NCBI GenBank assembly: GCA_910589415.1 | Contig: OU342635.1 | Location: forward strand, 15,624,001 to 15,688,000 | DNA from: Malachius bipustulatus | Taxonomy: Eukaryota > Arthropoda > Insecta > Coleoptera > Melyridae | DNA: 64,000 nucleotides | Direction: 5' to 3' | Shown here: in pieces, positions 1 to 12,842 of the stretch | Numbering within the stretch: the stretch's first letter is position 1 | How the letters are laid out: each line of letters opens with the position of its first letter | Position numbers and translations under genes: made by a program | Notes under the pieces: model-generated | The model's input: the letters and a program-made list of their open reading frames with translations, nothing else | Databases searched by the model: none | What the model was told of the DNA's origin: nothing

Positions 1-1157
1 TTTATTGTGAGTGAGCCATTGTGACCGAAGGTCTATTTTAGCTCGTGCAGAGTAGGAAGTTCGTCATCTAGTCAGAGTATAAACATCTCTGTCCAAAAAT
101 GAGTCAAAGTTCATATTCCTGTGAAATGATATTACACACACATGCAGCCAGATCCCAGGAGAGCTTAACAATCTCACCGCCAAAGTGAGAATATTTTTTT
201 GAGCCTACAGGCTGGTGCATTTTTTTGAAATATATGGAAATACCATTTTATGGTGTAAATGTGCAAATTCTTTTCAAAACACCGTACACCCACATTGTAA
301 ACATGTGACTATTTGGTGTAGCATTTATATTTATAATACTCTTGACCTGTTTGAGGGGCACATGGTGGATCATAAATCACCATTGTATAGATACACTAGG
401 GGGGTGAGAGTGTTAAATAATAATAATAATAATATCAATATAATAACTAGACTAGAATTTTTCTTTTCTGCCTTCCAAAAGAATTTCTTTATAAGACCAC
501 AAGCAACACAATTAAAAGCAACACCCAAAAGACTTATATTTTTGCAACAATTGAGGATTGTGTGCCTAAAACTATATGATTATATCACGGTTATGGTTAT
601 GTTAACTTATCGCTTTTTCTATTATAGAGATACTTGCCTTGAATGTGGTGTTTTCGCTTTTTAATTCGATGCACTATGATGAATTGGGCCACCAAATTGT
701 TTACGTGAAAACCAAAAAAAAAATACACAATTTACAACAACAGAACAAAAAAATCCATTATCTTTCTTCAGCAATTAGTAACAACAACACAGCAGTCAGC
801 CAGCTAGCCAGCACTCAGCAGCACAGCACCACAGCCACTTGCCAGCCATTCGCCAACACCAATAAAGTAAATAACACCATTCTCCTTGTCTCTTGTCTAA
901 TAAGACAACAGCCAACACTGACACTATAATGAACTGCCAACGCCAACAATCAACATTAAAACAACAAGCAACAGACGATACCTGTCAACAAAGTCAGAAA
1001 TTACAGAACCAGAACGGTCAGAACACGAGAAAACCCAAGTGTTCCAAAACGTCACTCAAGACAAGACCAACACCAACACCTAACTCAGGTAACAGATGAT
1101 TCTTTTCTTCCTCGAACTAATTGACCTCGCTCTGTTTTGTCTTGTCTGTTACCAAAT
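1..1157. other. Intergenic sequence without a supported gene
   Basis: AT-rich DNA. At 780-1080 there is a CAG/CCA/ACA-rich low-complexity stretch which gives short Gln/Asn/Thr-rich open frames in several registers. No domain, splice pattern or start context supports a gene. Confidence 0.6.
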
Positions 1158-2025
1158 ACTTCTACGGCTTCCACTGAAAATTTTAGGGAACCTGCATTAC
1201 CGACACTAACACTTACTGGGGTAGCGCATTCACTCGTTGACGTTTACTAAACACGGTTATGTTTCGTCAGCACGGTCACAGGCGTAGCTATCAAGTGGAA
1301 AAAAGCGAAGTTTGAAAAATGAAACAAAATAATAACACGAATAGAATTCAAGGAATCCTCTTTCAGTGGGTATAAAAAACATAATTACGGGTTTATAGGA
1401 TCTACGAAGCTGTAGACTAAAAGTATTGGGTATAATTTTTAACTCGATATCTAACGTAGTAACTAAGAAAAAGCGTCTTTGTAGACACACACGAACGGCA
1501 GCGTGATCTTATAATTATTGTACCTACCCATACTGATGCTTAAAAATAAGATTCATCAAGATGTAATAAAACCTACCTGACCAACTTTCAGGAATACGGA
1601 AATTCTGAGCCCCGTCGTATATTTTCTGCAATCATAACTGTCTGCTGGGGCTGGATGCATTTTTTGTTAAGAAGATCCTATAACAGGTAAGTATTGATAG
1701 AGGACTATAATAATGAGTTTAAAATATTATGAAAGTTACCTTTCGGCAACGCGAACAAGTGGAAAACCACGTTTTATTATTAAAACATCTTCTAACGCAT
1801 CAAAAGTTTACCATTTTTATAAAATATGCAACTTATTAATAACAAATAATTATGTGAATTTTTAGACAGTTGTACGTTCATGGAAAATCTGACGTTTATG
1901 ATGTCAAATTTGACATTCCCAACTTTTTTTCCAACTTTTTGTGAGAATGAGAATGCGCTACCCTTGTAAAGCGGTAACGGTAATACAGGTTCCCTAGAAA
2001 ATTTGGCTACGGAATCTACTATTAC
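1158..2025. repeat. Degenerate inverted repeat with about 70-bp arms
   Basis: The left arm (about 1158-1240) contains AGGGAACCTGCATTACCG and GGTAGCGCATTC. The right arm (about 1950-2025) carries their complements. The loop of about 700 bp has no coding signal. Probably an old foldback element. Confidence 0.55.
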
Positions 2026-2180
2026 CCAAGCGGCTTGAACTGTAAACTAGCATTGATTTAAAATGCCAATTTATTTAAACAAAACGTCAATATGTCGTTG
2101 GCTTGTTGGCAGGACTGCAAGAAACAGTTTCGACCTTAACTTCAAATTACGGATCAAATTTGACACAAAACTTTAAACTA

Positions 2181-2900
2181 CAGGGTGTTCTACAAGCTCT
2201 ATGACAAACTTTGACAGATGGTAGGTTGCTTGATTTTAAACATATTTTTTTTAATAAACATGGGTCCGATTCGTTTTTGTTTAGAAGTTACAAGCATTTA
2301 ACCTTTATTAACAATCAACAATAAAAATTTAAATTAAATGATAATCACAAAACTTAAGACTATAAAAATTGTTCGAAATGTCCACCCTCAGCTTGAATGC
2401 AAGCCTCACATCGACGAACTAAAGATTCGGTCACTCGAAGAATGAGATTTGGATCATTTCATATTTGGTTAGCTGCATCTTGAATTCTTTCAAGTAACTG
2501 CTGATGGGTAGCGATTTCAACATGGTAGACCAGCTGCTTCATGTGTCCCCATAAATAAAAATCCAGAGGATTCAGATCGGGAGAACGAGGTGGCCATGAT
2601 ATTGGACCTCCTTGACCTATCCATTTATTCGGGAAATGTTCATTTAGCCAAGCAGCAACTTGTTTTCCTCTATGTGGTGGTGCACCGTCATGCTGATACC
2701 ACATATTTTGAATAATATTGAGTTGCACGTCATCAATAAACTCTAAAAAATTACGATTGACTGAAAAAATTACGATTCTTTAAATGCTTGTAACTTCTAA
2801 ACAAAAACGAATCGGACCCACGTTTATTAAAAAAAATATGTTTAAAATCAAGCAACCTACCATCTGTCAAAGTTTGTCATAGAGCTTGTAGAACACCCTG
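2181..2900. mobile_element. Internally deleted Tc1/mariner-type element with long TIRs
   Basis: Starts CAGGGTGTTCTAC and ends GTAGAACACCCTG, flanked by TA (2179-2180 and 2901-2902). The terminal inverted repeats are about 125 bp long and nearly perfect (2181-2305 against about 2775-2900). The interior retains only the C-terminal part of a transposase on the minus strand. This looks like a non-autonomous deletion derivative of the superfamily that uses TA targets. Confidence 0.9.
2459..2728 (-). pseudogene. Transposase C-terminal fragment (Tc1/mariner DDE superfamily)
   Basis: About 89 residues are open and contain QHDGAPPH, with the second catalytic Asp, followed by WPPRSPDLNPLDFYLWG, with the third acidic residue and the conserved PDLNPLD motif. 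These are diagnostic of DDE_3-type transposases. The helix-turn-helix domain and the first catalytic Asp are missing, so the protein cannot be active. The stretch sits inside the TIR-bounded element 2181-2900. Confidence 0.85.
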
Positions 2901-3362
2901 TATATTGAAGTGACAAGCTTATCAAGTTTAAAAAAATCTGAAAAAATCGTTCGCAAACAAAAACTTATTACAAAAAAAAATTCTTTGAAAAAGCTTCAAG
3001 AGAGTGTAGGTAATTCTGCAATTTTTCAGTTTTTACATGATAAAATAGTTATAAGGAGTTTTGGATGGTTTTAATTGTTCGAGTAGAATCACTCCTTGAG
3101 TTAACACTTCAAACTTCCATGTGCATTATGCATGAGGTCAGAAATTTGGAACACATAATCACTGTGTCGGATACGACAGGTAACATTATAGGGAAAATAG
3201 CATATCCTAGGAATCTTATAGTGACTGCGAAAATTACAAATAGCACACTGTAAGTACGTATACTTCGAAAATGACAAATATCAACCTAAGAGATGAAAAG
3301 TAAAATATCACACGCGGGTGATGAAGATGATGGTTAGTCTATAAGTTAGTTAATACCCCTTA

Positions 3363-3430
3363 ATTTAGGCAGCCCACAATACAGCTACACATAAAATTTA
3401 GGCAGCCCACAATACAGCTATGCATAATAA
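3363..3430. repeat. 34-bp tandem duplication
   Basis: Two adjacent copies of ATTTAGGCAGCCCACAATAC plus a short variable tail begin at 3363 and 3397. The flanks 2903-4130 are otherwise AT-rich with no supported gene. Confidence 0.85.
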
Positions 3431-4138
3431 GTCATTTCCAGCTTTCTGCGATTTCGATTTCTAATAGAATTTTAAATATATTTTACAATTTTTTTATATG
3501 TAACAAGTTTAATAATGCAGGCGCAAAACAGTAAAATCGAAAAGTTCTTCGAAATATGAATTTCAATTAAAGCACACCTTCATATTGGTGCCAATCTTAT
3601 TGTTATACTCGATATACATAATGTAGGTACACGGTACAGATAAATAACAAAGAGTAATCTCTCTATTTGTTGTAAACTCCATTATACAATTAAAATTGGA
3701 GTTGAAATGGGTCACTTTCCACACTAGTAATGTAATATACTGTATTATCAGATGGGTGGAATTTGAAATTCTGAATTGAAAAGTTTCAAAAGAAACTTTT
3801 TGGCTAAATGGCTTTGGTACTGACTGAAACCTGTCAATCTTGAAGAGATGAAAAACTTGCATAGTTACAAAGCATTCTGTCATCAATTCATCATATTTTA
3901 GGATTCCCAAGGATACTGGTATCGGTACCATAACAGAGCGAATCATGCAGTGACAGTTACCTCAACCGAAACTTGGAATCATCATCACAGCCCTCTAAAG
4001 GTAGGATTATATTACTCAATACATTCATGACTACTACTTTGTCAACCATTTGTGTCCTGCTTCATTCTTTTGTTCTGATCCGCTGCAGATGACATCATGG
4101 AATTTCCTAATGTTAACTGGTCAAGATAATTGAGATCT

Positions 4139-4147
4139 GGGAATCCC
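4139..4147. promoter_or_regulatory. kappaB-like site GGGAATCCC just 3' of cactus
   Basis: Same 9-bp word about 650 bp beyond the cactus stop codon, outside or at the edge of the 3' UTR. Function is inferred only from sequence and location. Confidence 0.35.
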
Positions 4148-4299
4148 TAATCATATTCGAGGCGATTGCTTTTAGTTCTAGTTCTAGTCTGCATTTTTTT
4201 TTTTTTAATTATCACTACTGGTCAAGATTTATAAACTTTACCCTGAAAATTACAATAACACCTTCAAAAAAGAAAAATGAAGAATAAAACTCCGTTCAA

Positions 4300-4790
4300 T
4301 AAATAAACATTTAATTTAATTAAATATGACAGTGGACATAATGTTTATTAATTACAGTGAAATAGATACTTATTAAAAATATGTACTAAAATGATGAAAT
4401 TATATACAAATTACCAACGATTTTACATATAACAACAATAAATTATTTAACAATCATTAACTAGGAGAATTAGTTCTACACACTTACGATTTACTTTTCA
4501 GTCATTTTATATTTTGTCTATTTTGTCATCGCTCGCGTTATTTGTGCTTACAATTTATACATTCTTATTTTCTCAACATTTCCCCATTCATCGTGATATT
4601 TGGAAGAAGATACAGCAGACAGAAATTTAATTTTTATATAAAATTGACAGGATTAACAATTTATTATTATACTAAGCCATATATATTTTTATTTCCATTC
4701 CACGCCCCACTTACATAAATACCCTCCAGCCACATTATGGGCCACATTACCACTCCCGAAGAAGTCATATACAATTCAATCTCTACCGCC
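4300..4790 (-). other. cactus 3' UTR and candidate poly(A) signals
   Basis: AT-rich sequence downstream of the cactus stop codon with no coding potential. AATAAA on the minus strand occurs at 4693-4688, 4665-4660 and 4349-4344, giving 3' UTRs of roughly 0.1 to 0.45 kb. Which one is used cannot be read from the sequence. Confidence 0.5.
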
Positions 4791-5158
4791 TTATGCTACT
4801 CTGATTTGTGAAGATATGATCGGCAGTTCGTACTCTTCGTCGCTGGACTCGATCTCGTCGTCACTAGGATAAGGCGAGGGCACGCCCCGAGCCAGCAGCA
4901 CCTCGACAAGGGTGTTCGACACGTTATTACTGATGTCCAGCACGCTGCGTCCTCCGTACGTGAGGACCGTTGGGTTCAGCTGATTGCATTCCGTGAGGAG
5001 GAACTGTGCCAATCGTTCGTTTCTCGTCATTACGGCGTAGTGCAGGGCTGTGTAGCCACCTTGGCCTTCTCTCGCGTTGATGTTGGCCCCGTGAGACACG
5101 AGCAAACGTAATACATCTATGTGACCGTTGAGAGCTGCCACGTGAACACATGTTTGAC
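4791..5158 (-). CDS. cact: cactus coding exon 3: ankyrin repeats 4-6, PEST-like tail, stop
   Basis: Last coding exon, finishing codon 260 and running to residue 381 and a TAA stop (4793-4791). It starts after a GTTCCAG acceptor (AG at 5160-5159). Ankyrin repeat 4 is GQTCVHVAALNGHIDVLRLL, close to the canonical consensus. Repeat 5 contains YTALHYAVMTRNERLAQFLL, and repeat 6 contains GRSVLDISNN with LVEVLLARG. The C-terminus (about residues 355-373) is a short acidic stretch with SDDEIESSDEEYE. This resembles the casein-kinase-II-phosphorylated PEST region that sets IkappaB turnover. The three exons total 1,146 nt, exactly 382 codons. Six repeats is the usual number for insect Cactus. The N-terminal region is shorter than in Drosophila Cactus, which is about 500 residues. 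Confidence 0.95.
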
Positions 5159-7454
5159 CTGGAACAAAAGGACAAGAATATTAATAACAAGTTCAAGTGA
5201 GTTATTTGTACAGATATATTAAATATATGGGTGTCCTGGAAGTCAGGAAACGGTCAAATACCTCAAGAAATATACTTTTTTTCACCACCACCACCACGAG
5301 CATAAAAGTTTTTCTTTATTTTGACAAAAACAATATTTTTTAAAGAAAATTCAGAAATAGAAAAAATTAGACTTTCCATTTAGCATTTAAAAATTGCCCA
5401 CCACTTCTCTCAAAATGTTGATAGGAGGAATTAAATTTAAAATTATATTTTAATAAATTATTGCACATTGCAATGGAATATTATCAGAATTTAGAGAACA
5501 TTTTCGAATTTTTTGGGACTAGTAGAGGAACTTGAAATTTAGCCTATGAGTTCAGAAATAATTTTTAGTCCCGGAGCCTGGAAACCCTACCCTAACCTAC
5601 TATTGTCAAGGTAACTACAGGAAATCACAATAAACAAAATGCTACTTTATTCCAGGATGGATAAAGTTCAATGTTTTAATCAAGACTCTCCATAACTATT
5701 ATAAGAAATACAAAAAACTAAACCACCCATCCTGGATCTCTTATCGTTTTTTGTTTTTGAGTTATTTGCGAAAACTCGATTTTTCATCTTTCCACACTCT
5801 CATTTACTAATCGAATTAGAAGGAACTAATTCACACGTCATTCTTCAGACACCTTTTTAAGTGGCGTAACAATAAAATAATAAAATAATTCGAGTTATAT
5901 TTTATCAAGACTAAATCAAGATTAAATCAAGACAATCAACCTCCAGAACATCATGGACTTTCTCCTATTGTTGTAAGAGTTTACCACTTTTGATTACTTA
6001 AGTTCATTTCAGCTACTTTGGCATGTTATTTTGATTCAACTAGATAAAGTTACCGTCAGGTAACTGGTAGCATTATTAATTATTATAAACAAACAACAAA
6101 CAAGTTCTTGTTCAGGGTTTAATTTCTGAGTGACAATTTTCATTACATTACGGTAGTAATTACATTATGTAGATACTGATTGACGTAGATATTAGCCACC
6201 TATGTACCTACCTACCTATCTACCTAATTCTTAAACGCGTAACAAACATTTAATTAGTCGAGTTTCAAGTTTTCTGGATAATCTTTCAGGGAAAAAAGAT
6301 AAATTAACGAGTGTACGTGACTACTCGAACGTATAAACACGTAAATGAGTTAAGTAATTATTTTATTCATTTAATAAAGTTTTTCTAGAGAAATTGAACA
6401 TTAACACGTTTAATCTAAAGAATGAAATAAATTACTATTTATTTAGCCTGGAGTTAATTTTACTTAAAACTGTATTGCTTTTTAAATTCGAGTTTCAATA
6501 GTTTCATGTTTCTTGCCCTTTCATACAGCCATTTTTATGACTCATTCATATCCAACTGAACCTGGAATTCCCAAGCCTGCAAGTTTTTTTTTACCACACA
6601 AAACAAGACCCATGGTGAACAGCGACTAGCGAGTGAACAACGCAGAACCACAGAACCAGAAATCACTATAAACTGTACATTCTTTCTTCTTAGTTCACAA
6701 AGAGGTCGTTCGGCATTACTTTTGCCTGCTTAATTTTTACACGTGAGTGGCTTCATTAAAATAACCGCTTCTTACAATAATAATAATTACAGTAAAAAAA
6801 CTTTCTCTTAATGAGGCTGTCGCTCTTAAGAAGATCCGCAGTCAGATACCTGTTCGTTCATCTCATTTTAACAGTGTTCTCGTTTTCGGGGTCTCGTAGA
6901 ACTAGAAGTCTCGGGAGTCTTTTTATGTCTATCTTTGATGAGAAGGAATGCGCTCATTGACTTCGGGAAAACCAGACGAAGTCTGGCACCGGCACCGGCA
7001 GTGTACTAAGCGCCTGTCCCCATTGAGAATTCCGCATACTTTACATCCCAAAAATAATTATTAATATTGTTATTATTGTCCGTGCAGTTAGTTAAATCTT
7101 AATCGGTTATGTTCGACATAATAATGCGCACTTTCTTTGATAATAAAAAAATCTCGCAAGAAACATGATCAGCATGAAAAAAAAAAGATTAAAAAGAAAC
7201 AATACGAATGTAGATTAGCTAGTAAATAATATAGTAAGTAGGTACTTAAAATTTGTTTAAAATTTGATAGCAAGCAAGTATAATAAGTACCTTAAACCTA
7301 CTCTGGAGATGGATTTCCCAGTGACGATAATAAATAATGGAATTTTGCGCTGATATTCAATATTGATAAATTGACGAGGGCAATGGCGAAGCTTTTCAAC
7401 TTTTCCTTTATACGAGGGATGTCTTATAAGTTTTGCATACAGGTACATATCTAA

Positions 7455-7610
7455 TCAAGGGCAGGTGCACCAAAATCAATAGTAGTCATCAAGGACACCG
7501 TCGATGCTGTGCGAAAGCTCATCATCAAGGAAGATCGACATTTGACACCGCGCGATTGTGCCATGATTTGGGATTTCAAATACTTCAATAATTCAAAAAA
7601 ATTTGCATGA
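7455..7610 (+). pseudogene. Mariner-like transposase N-terminal fossil
   Basis: Translation on the plus strand gives GAPKS...DTVDAVRKLI and EDRHLTPRD. This resembles the DNA-binding region of mariner transposases (G-x-P-K..., AVRKLI, DR-x-x-T-x-R-E/D). The frame then breaks with a stop after about 50 residues. No inverted repeats could be assigned. The following 7690-8190 has short open stretches, one with ADDCLIYY resembling a reverse-transcriptase active site, but this is too weak to annotate separately. Confidence 0.5.
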
Positions 7611-8430
7611 ACATTCTAGACCGCTTCAATGCATCACTGATCGTGGATTCGTCAAGAAAAACCAACAAATGTCAGCCGCTCAAAAATCTCAGCAACATCG
7701 TCTATAAAGATATGTTGAACAGCAACGGACCTGAAACGGAGCCTTGAGGAACCCCAGAACCAGAAGAAATCGCGAAGGGTGCGAATTCCTCATCAGATTT
7801 GAAACAGCAGGGAGTTCAACAAATTGATTCCTGCCACAAAGATAGCTTCCCATATTACTTTCCTTACCACAAGGCTATCGGAGTAGCAAGCTCATGTAAT
7901 TTAAGTTTTATCGCTGCCCTTCAAAATCGTGTTGACTGTAGAGCTTCTATTTAGTTAATCGTTTTCACTAGGATTGACAACCAAAACTTCGAAGGACCAG
8001 ACCAGAATACTCTATGGAAAGACTTAATTTCCTTCTCCAAAGCAGAGACTTTTCGCTAGTTATATCCTTGGAAAACCAAAAGAAAGGCGGTATTTTCTGC
8101 CAGATCTTCTTCTGAAAGGACGCAGGTCTAGAATTCAACCGTCATCATCATTGCAGATTGCAGATGACTGTTTGATTTATTATAAGCAGACTTCAAATCT
8201 CGTTAAATAAAAAAATAAATCAAGTTAGCTACATTATGTTACGCATGTAAAAATACACGGGAAGAAGATAGCTATATCGGAGTGATGCGCATTAAGAGAG
8301 GATGGAGAATCTGCTTGTTGTCATGTTGATACGGAAATTAGCGAAGCGACAATAATTATATAGCAACTTGTGATACGACTTGAGTCACGACAAATTAATT
8401 AAAAATTCTCTTTTGCGTGTAATTGTTCTA

Positions 8431-8649
8431 CGGCCAATATTATAAACGCTGGTTAAGTTAACTGGCCGAATTCTGTGGTCGTTTCTGGAGAAGATATAGA
8501 CTATAGGTCGAAATTATTGCAATTTAATTACTCTTGGCATAAAAGAGATTACAAAAATATTAATAAAAGTTATTCGAGGTCAATATTAGCTTCAAAATCG
8601 GGCACAGAAATCTGCCAGTTAACTTAACCAGCGTTTATAATATTGGCCG
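8431..8649. mobile_element. 219-bp MITE with 36-bp perfect TIRs
   Basis: The arms 8431-8466 and 8614-8649 are exact reverse complements (CGGCCAATATTATAAACGCT...). The trinucleotide CTA flanks both sides (8428-8430 and 8650-8652), consistent with a 3-bp target duplication, perhaps PIF/Harbinger-type. There is no coding capacity. Confidence 0.85.
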
Positions 8650-9202
8650 CTAATCTTTTATCCCTGTCCATTCAATAAATTCAGAGGCCAACAGGGTATA
8701 AAAATTAAGCAGAAATTATACCGAGTGATCATAATATAAAAAAGATTTTTTGTTTTGGCAGTAATAATTGAAAATAAAATAAATGTTGAAAACAACAGAA
8801 TGACCGCGTGACATAACAACAGATCACATCACTGTTTCAATAATAATTAGAATGTTATTAGTCACACCTTCACCTTAGTTAGATAAACAATTTAACTACT
8901 CTTGAAGGTTAATTTCATTCTGCTACAAATCGTTTTGTTTTATGGGAACTCTTATATTAAAATTTCTTTTTCCAAATACAATATTCAAGTGGGGCAATAA
9001 ACTGGCAACAATGTCTTTTAAATACCTGGCCAAATGATTTCACCCGGTAGGAACAATATATTCGTTATATGGGCCGCATTGAGTTAATTGAAAATAATTA
9101 AATAAGATTTACTATTTATTCAAATACTTAATGTACCTACCACATATTTTCAACGTTAATAATAGTAATAAAATGGTGAAGAATTAATGGAGTTGATCAC
9201 AT

Positions 9203-9212
9203 GGGGATTCCC
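9203..9212. promoter_or_regulatory. kappaB consensus site GGGGATTCCC in cactus intron 2
   Basis: A perfect match to the 10-bp Rel consensus GGGRNNYYCC. Three GATA cores follow within about 75 bp (9263-9266, 9269-9272 and 9276-9279). Paired kappaB and GATA motifs are a known feature of insect immune enhancers, so this is a candidate intronic enhancer of cactus. Confidence 0.45.
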
Positions 9213-9989
9213 GATTGGAAAATTTTAGTGCATGCGTTTATTTTCTTTAGTAGCCACTTGTAGATAGAGATATAGGATATAGAATATGAATATACTCATC
9301 CTTCTCTTTGTATAAACGTTTTCAAGTGTCTCCTTAATAATAATAATAATAATAACAATTAAAGCAATATACTGCCATGAAGCATGAGTATGACATTATA
9401 TCTTTAAACAATTTCTTGATTGTTTATTGTAATCATAAATTCGAAGTTTTATTAAATAACGCACAAGTAACCTTGTGCACGTGGTTCCAAACCGAACAGT
9501 CAGAGAAGATCATTCCGAATAATTAATATTAGATTTTTTTGATAACGGGTTTTGTGAAAAAATGACACTCTTAGCCTCAATCTATGGATGAATGAATTAA
9601 AGATTAATGAATTAACACAAGAAGAAATTGAGCAACTAAACAGAGAGAGCATGATTTACTATACACTACTTACTAGTAGTACTACCTCTCGCTCACAAAT
9701 TAGTTACTTGCTCTAAAAGTTCAAAGTTCAACATAATGATTCACATCTATCTAATTAACAACAGGACGCGATGATACATAATAATAACATTATCATAAAC
9801 ATTGTTGCGGTTTTTCTGGTAGTCTTATAATATTATGTTTAATAATTAAAGTAAAAAAGTGAATAACAATTTGTCCCCCCCCTCCCCTGATTTCGATTAA
9901 AAGCATCTCGCTGCAATTTTATTTTCGTATCAGAGATAATACGCACAGGCAGACTTTCTACCTACGAAAATAAACTGAAAAAAATGCAA

Positions 9990-10530
9990 TCTCAAGTGGT
10001 CAATTTTTAACCCGAGTGGAGACTGCCAAGACAAAATAAACATCTTCCGGGTTATTTCTGGCTCGGATCGGCATTCCGGCGGCTATTTCAGGACGCGTTC
10101 GCGTTAATAAGGCCATTTATGCACGAAATGACCCCCCCTCGAAACGTCATACAACGTGTTCTGGCTCGCGGGACGGAATCGGGCTGTCCAAAAATGGACA
10201 CAGTTGTCTCAAATAAAACCAGCCGGTTATTAATAGAGGCTAAGGCATGCGATTGGAAACGAAAACGACACGTCCATGTCGAGCGGAAAGCGGACATCCC
10301 ATTCTCTTATTGGGAAAAAAACCCGCCATCAAAATACTCCACGAATTACGGATGGCGAAACACCTTCTGCGAAAAAAATAACGAGCGAGAATATCGGTCC
10401 CGGTTGTTGGTTTTTCTCGAGCACTTGACCGACATTCCTCTTCTTGAAAAGAAAAAAAGCCGATCGAAAAGTCCAGATGACTCAGCCGCGAATCCGTGCA
10501 TGTATAGTTCTTCCAGATCTGGATAATCCT
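9990..10530. other. GC-richer block in cactus intron 2
   Basis: This roughly 540-bp stretch is clearly richer in G+C than the surrounding intron and contains many CpGs. It holds a 135-codon open frame on the plus strand (10119-10526) and shorter ones on the other strand. The predicted peptide has no recognisable domain and looks like translated non-coding DNA. A conserved regulatory block or an unrecognised exon are both possible. Confidence 0.35.
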
Positions 10531-11298
10531 GTACGGTTCAAATACCTCCAGGTTTTTCGAAGGATCATCAAATAGTATAAAATTTCAAATTTTCTTTAAT
10601 TTTCATAAATTTTGAAAAGTCACATTATATTATTATGACAATAATTATTTTAATCCGAACAATTAAAATTTGACTCATCCGTAGTTCGGCCTTGACAAAT
10701 TGGTGCAATTTGGACAAGTTGGTACAAATAAGATTACGTCATCCATGACGTCAGTCATTTTACCTGAAAAGAACATGACAACCGCATGCATATTTTATGT
10801 ATCTCCCCCCCCTCTTTCTCATAAGCTCCAGAATTTGATGAATCAGCCAATATCGTTAGATTTGCAGGTAATTTCGACAACCAATTCTGTGAATGGTTCG
10901 GAGAAGACCCTCACGTGTGGAACTATACAGTCGTTTTTTGAATTAGTCAAAGCCTCCCGTGAAGAGAAAGAAAAAAAAATCCGCAATCAATCTTTCTGAT
11001 TTGGATTTTGGGGTCTTGCATATTTCCCGATATGTTTACTAAATTAAAAATAGCCGCTTCCTGAAAATAGCACGCGGCGTGTGCAAACGCCCACGTAATC
11101 TCGAGCCGAGCCGCTTCATTCCTGAACGATTCCTATTTATAAAGTCCGCATTGTTGTGCCGACTCGGGTTCGTTTCGTTGACTTGGAAAATCCAAAATTC
11201 TTCGCAATTTTGCCAAGATTTTGTTTTGGTGACCAAAAAAGGTCGAAATCGTCCGCTTCACTTAAAATAGATCGTGAATAAAACTCGCTTGCATTTTT

Positions 11299-11499
11299 AT
11301 GAACACCAGTTTCAACAACTGCAAGGTTCAAGAATTACAAAAACAAAAATATTTGGCAAATGGAAATTTCCCATGTCCATCACCATTGCGAGAACCAAAA
11401 TGTCAAAACAGTTCCAACAATTGCAAAGTTCAAAAATCCCAAAAACCAAAATATTTAACAACACTGCTAGAACCAAAATGCTCGTCAAAATATCAAAAC
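11299..11499. repeat. Imperfect tandem duplication, period about 98 bp
   Basis: AGTTTCAACAACTGCAAGGTTC and its neighbourhood recur about 98 bp later as AGTTCCAACAATTGCAAAGT. The short open frames here owe their similarity to this duplication. Confidence 0.6.
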
Positions 11500-12131
11500 A
11501 GTTCGATCGAGGTAATTTAAAATTTACTATAGCCCGTCATACTACGACTATGACTGTCATAGTTCCAAAATCGACTTATCTTGTTCTACCCATTAGAGGG
11601 GGTCATTGGTAGTCTAAATTCAAAATGGCGACAAGATCCGAGGTGCTATATAAATATCAATCCGCCATTTTGAATTTTATGAAAAATAACGGTTTTTCTT
11701 GAATAACTCGCCCATTTTAAATTATTTTGCTAAAAATAATTGTAAAAACTTGAGGAAATTCAATTTTCTATAAACAACTTTGTAAATTATATCAAATAAC
11801 AGTTTTTTCCTAATAATATACAGGTGTCCCCGTAAAAATATGGCAGCATTTATGTCTTATTTATTTTAATTTTGAATTTCTAGGACCAGTGGTTCCTAAG
11901 ATGGCCAACCTTAAAAGGACACCCGGTAGTTGTCAAATGATTTCACAGATTTTTTCATGTCGATGTCAAAAAATATCGATCGTAGAGAAAAAACTGTACT
12001 TAGGTAACAAAGTTGAAGAAAATTGCATTTCCTACAAGTTTAAAATTGACCAATGTGGCCAAATTGACAAAAAAAATGGTTGTTAGGTTAAAAGTACATA
12101 GTGACAGGGATTACTATTTTATTGTTATATA

Positions 12132-12700
12132 CAGGGTTGATGTTTCAAAACATGTGTGATTCCTTTGGCGCGTTCTAAGAAAAAAGGTTCCTATTTAACA
12201 TGAGTCCGCAAAGCCACCGTTTTCGAAATGCAGGGTGTCAAAAAATGTTTTTCAGTTATTTGACGAGATATCTCAGGAACCGGTTGAGAAATACAGCTGA
12301 ATTTTTTTGTCCCAAAATTCTATGACACTGATGGGAAAATACGTATTGTGAAACCACATTTTAAACCGCCAATATAATCTACAAAAAAAAGTTGCTCTTG
12401 ATCAAAAGCTTTAATGTGAACTGTTTTCGAAAAAAACAGCATTTTATGATGAAAAACATAAAACATTACTCGTTTTTTAATTTTTTATGATTTATTTCAC
12501 TGCCAACATAAAAAAATTACTTAACCCTCAAAAATTAGATAATATTAATAACAAAATGTGCATAAAAACTGGGTTCTGTATCTCAAACGGTTCCTGAGAT
12601 ATCGTCATATAACAGAAAAAAAATGTCTTTACGTATTTCGAAAATGCTACTTTTGCAGACCCGCATGTTATAATGGGAACATTTTTAAAACAACATCTTG
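12132..12700. mobile_element. Degenerate foldback element (569 bp)
   Basis: TA-flanked (12130-12131 and 12701-12702). It starts CAGGGTTGATGTTT, and the two halves are inverted copies. For example GATATCTCAGGAACCGGTTGAG near 12268 pairs with CTCAAACGGTTCCTGAGATATC near 12580. There is no coding capacity. It is related in layout to the element at 13825-14570. Confidence 0.75.
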
Positions 12701-12842
12701 TACGCCACTGACTACAAGTTCAGGTAGGTTGTAGGTATCAAACAATCGGGATTGACCAAATCAAATCTCGGAACGTATTCTTCCTTATATCGTACCAAAA
12801 ATTAATTTCAATTTTCAAATTACAAAAAAAAAAAGAACTCAC

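Larger units (their letters stand above)
5159..12842 (-). other. cactus intron 2 (7,684 bp)
   Basis: The intron between exons 2 and 3, mostly AT-rich. It contains a 219-bp inverted-repeat element at 8431-8649, a mariner-like fossil near 7455-7610, a kappaB/GATA cluster near 9203-9280, a GC-richer block at 9990-10530, a roughly 98-bp imperfect duplication at 11299-11499 and a foldback element at 12132-12700. The stretches 5210-7250 and 8650-9200 show only AT-rich sequence, short microsatellites such as the CTAC-type run near 6200, and simple repeats. No host exon could be supported inside the intron. Confidence 0.85.

Noticed and set aside
215..1099. Three overlapping open frames, one Gln/Asn-rich
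   Set aside because: They fall in AT-rich and CAG/ACA-rich low-complexity sequence, with no splice or domain support.
7690..8190. Possible reverse-transcriptase fragment (ADDCLIYY)
   Set aside because: A single short motif without other RT blocks in register. Chance cannot be excluded.
10119..10526. 135-codon open frame in cactus intron 2
   Set aside because: No domain, no conserved-looking segments and peptide composition like translated non-coding DNA. Kept only as a GC-richer block.
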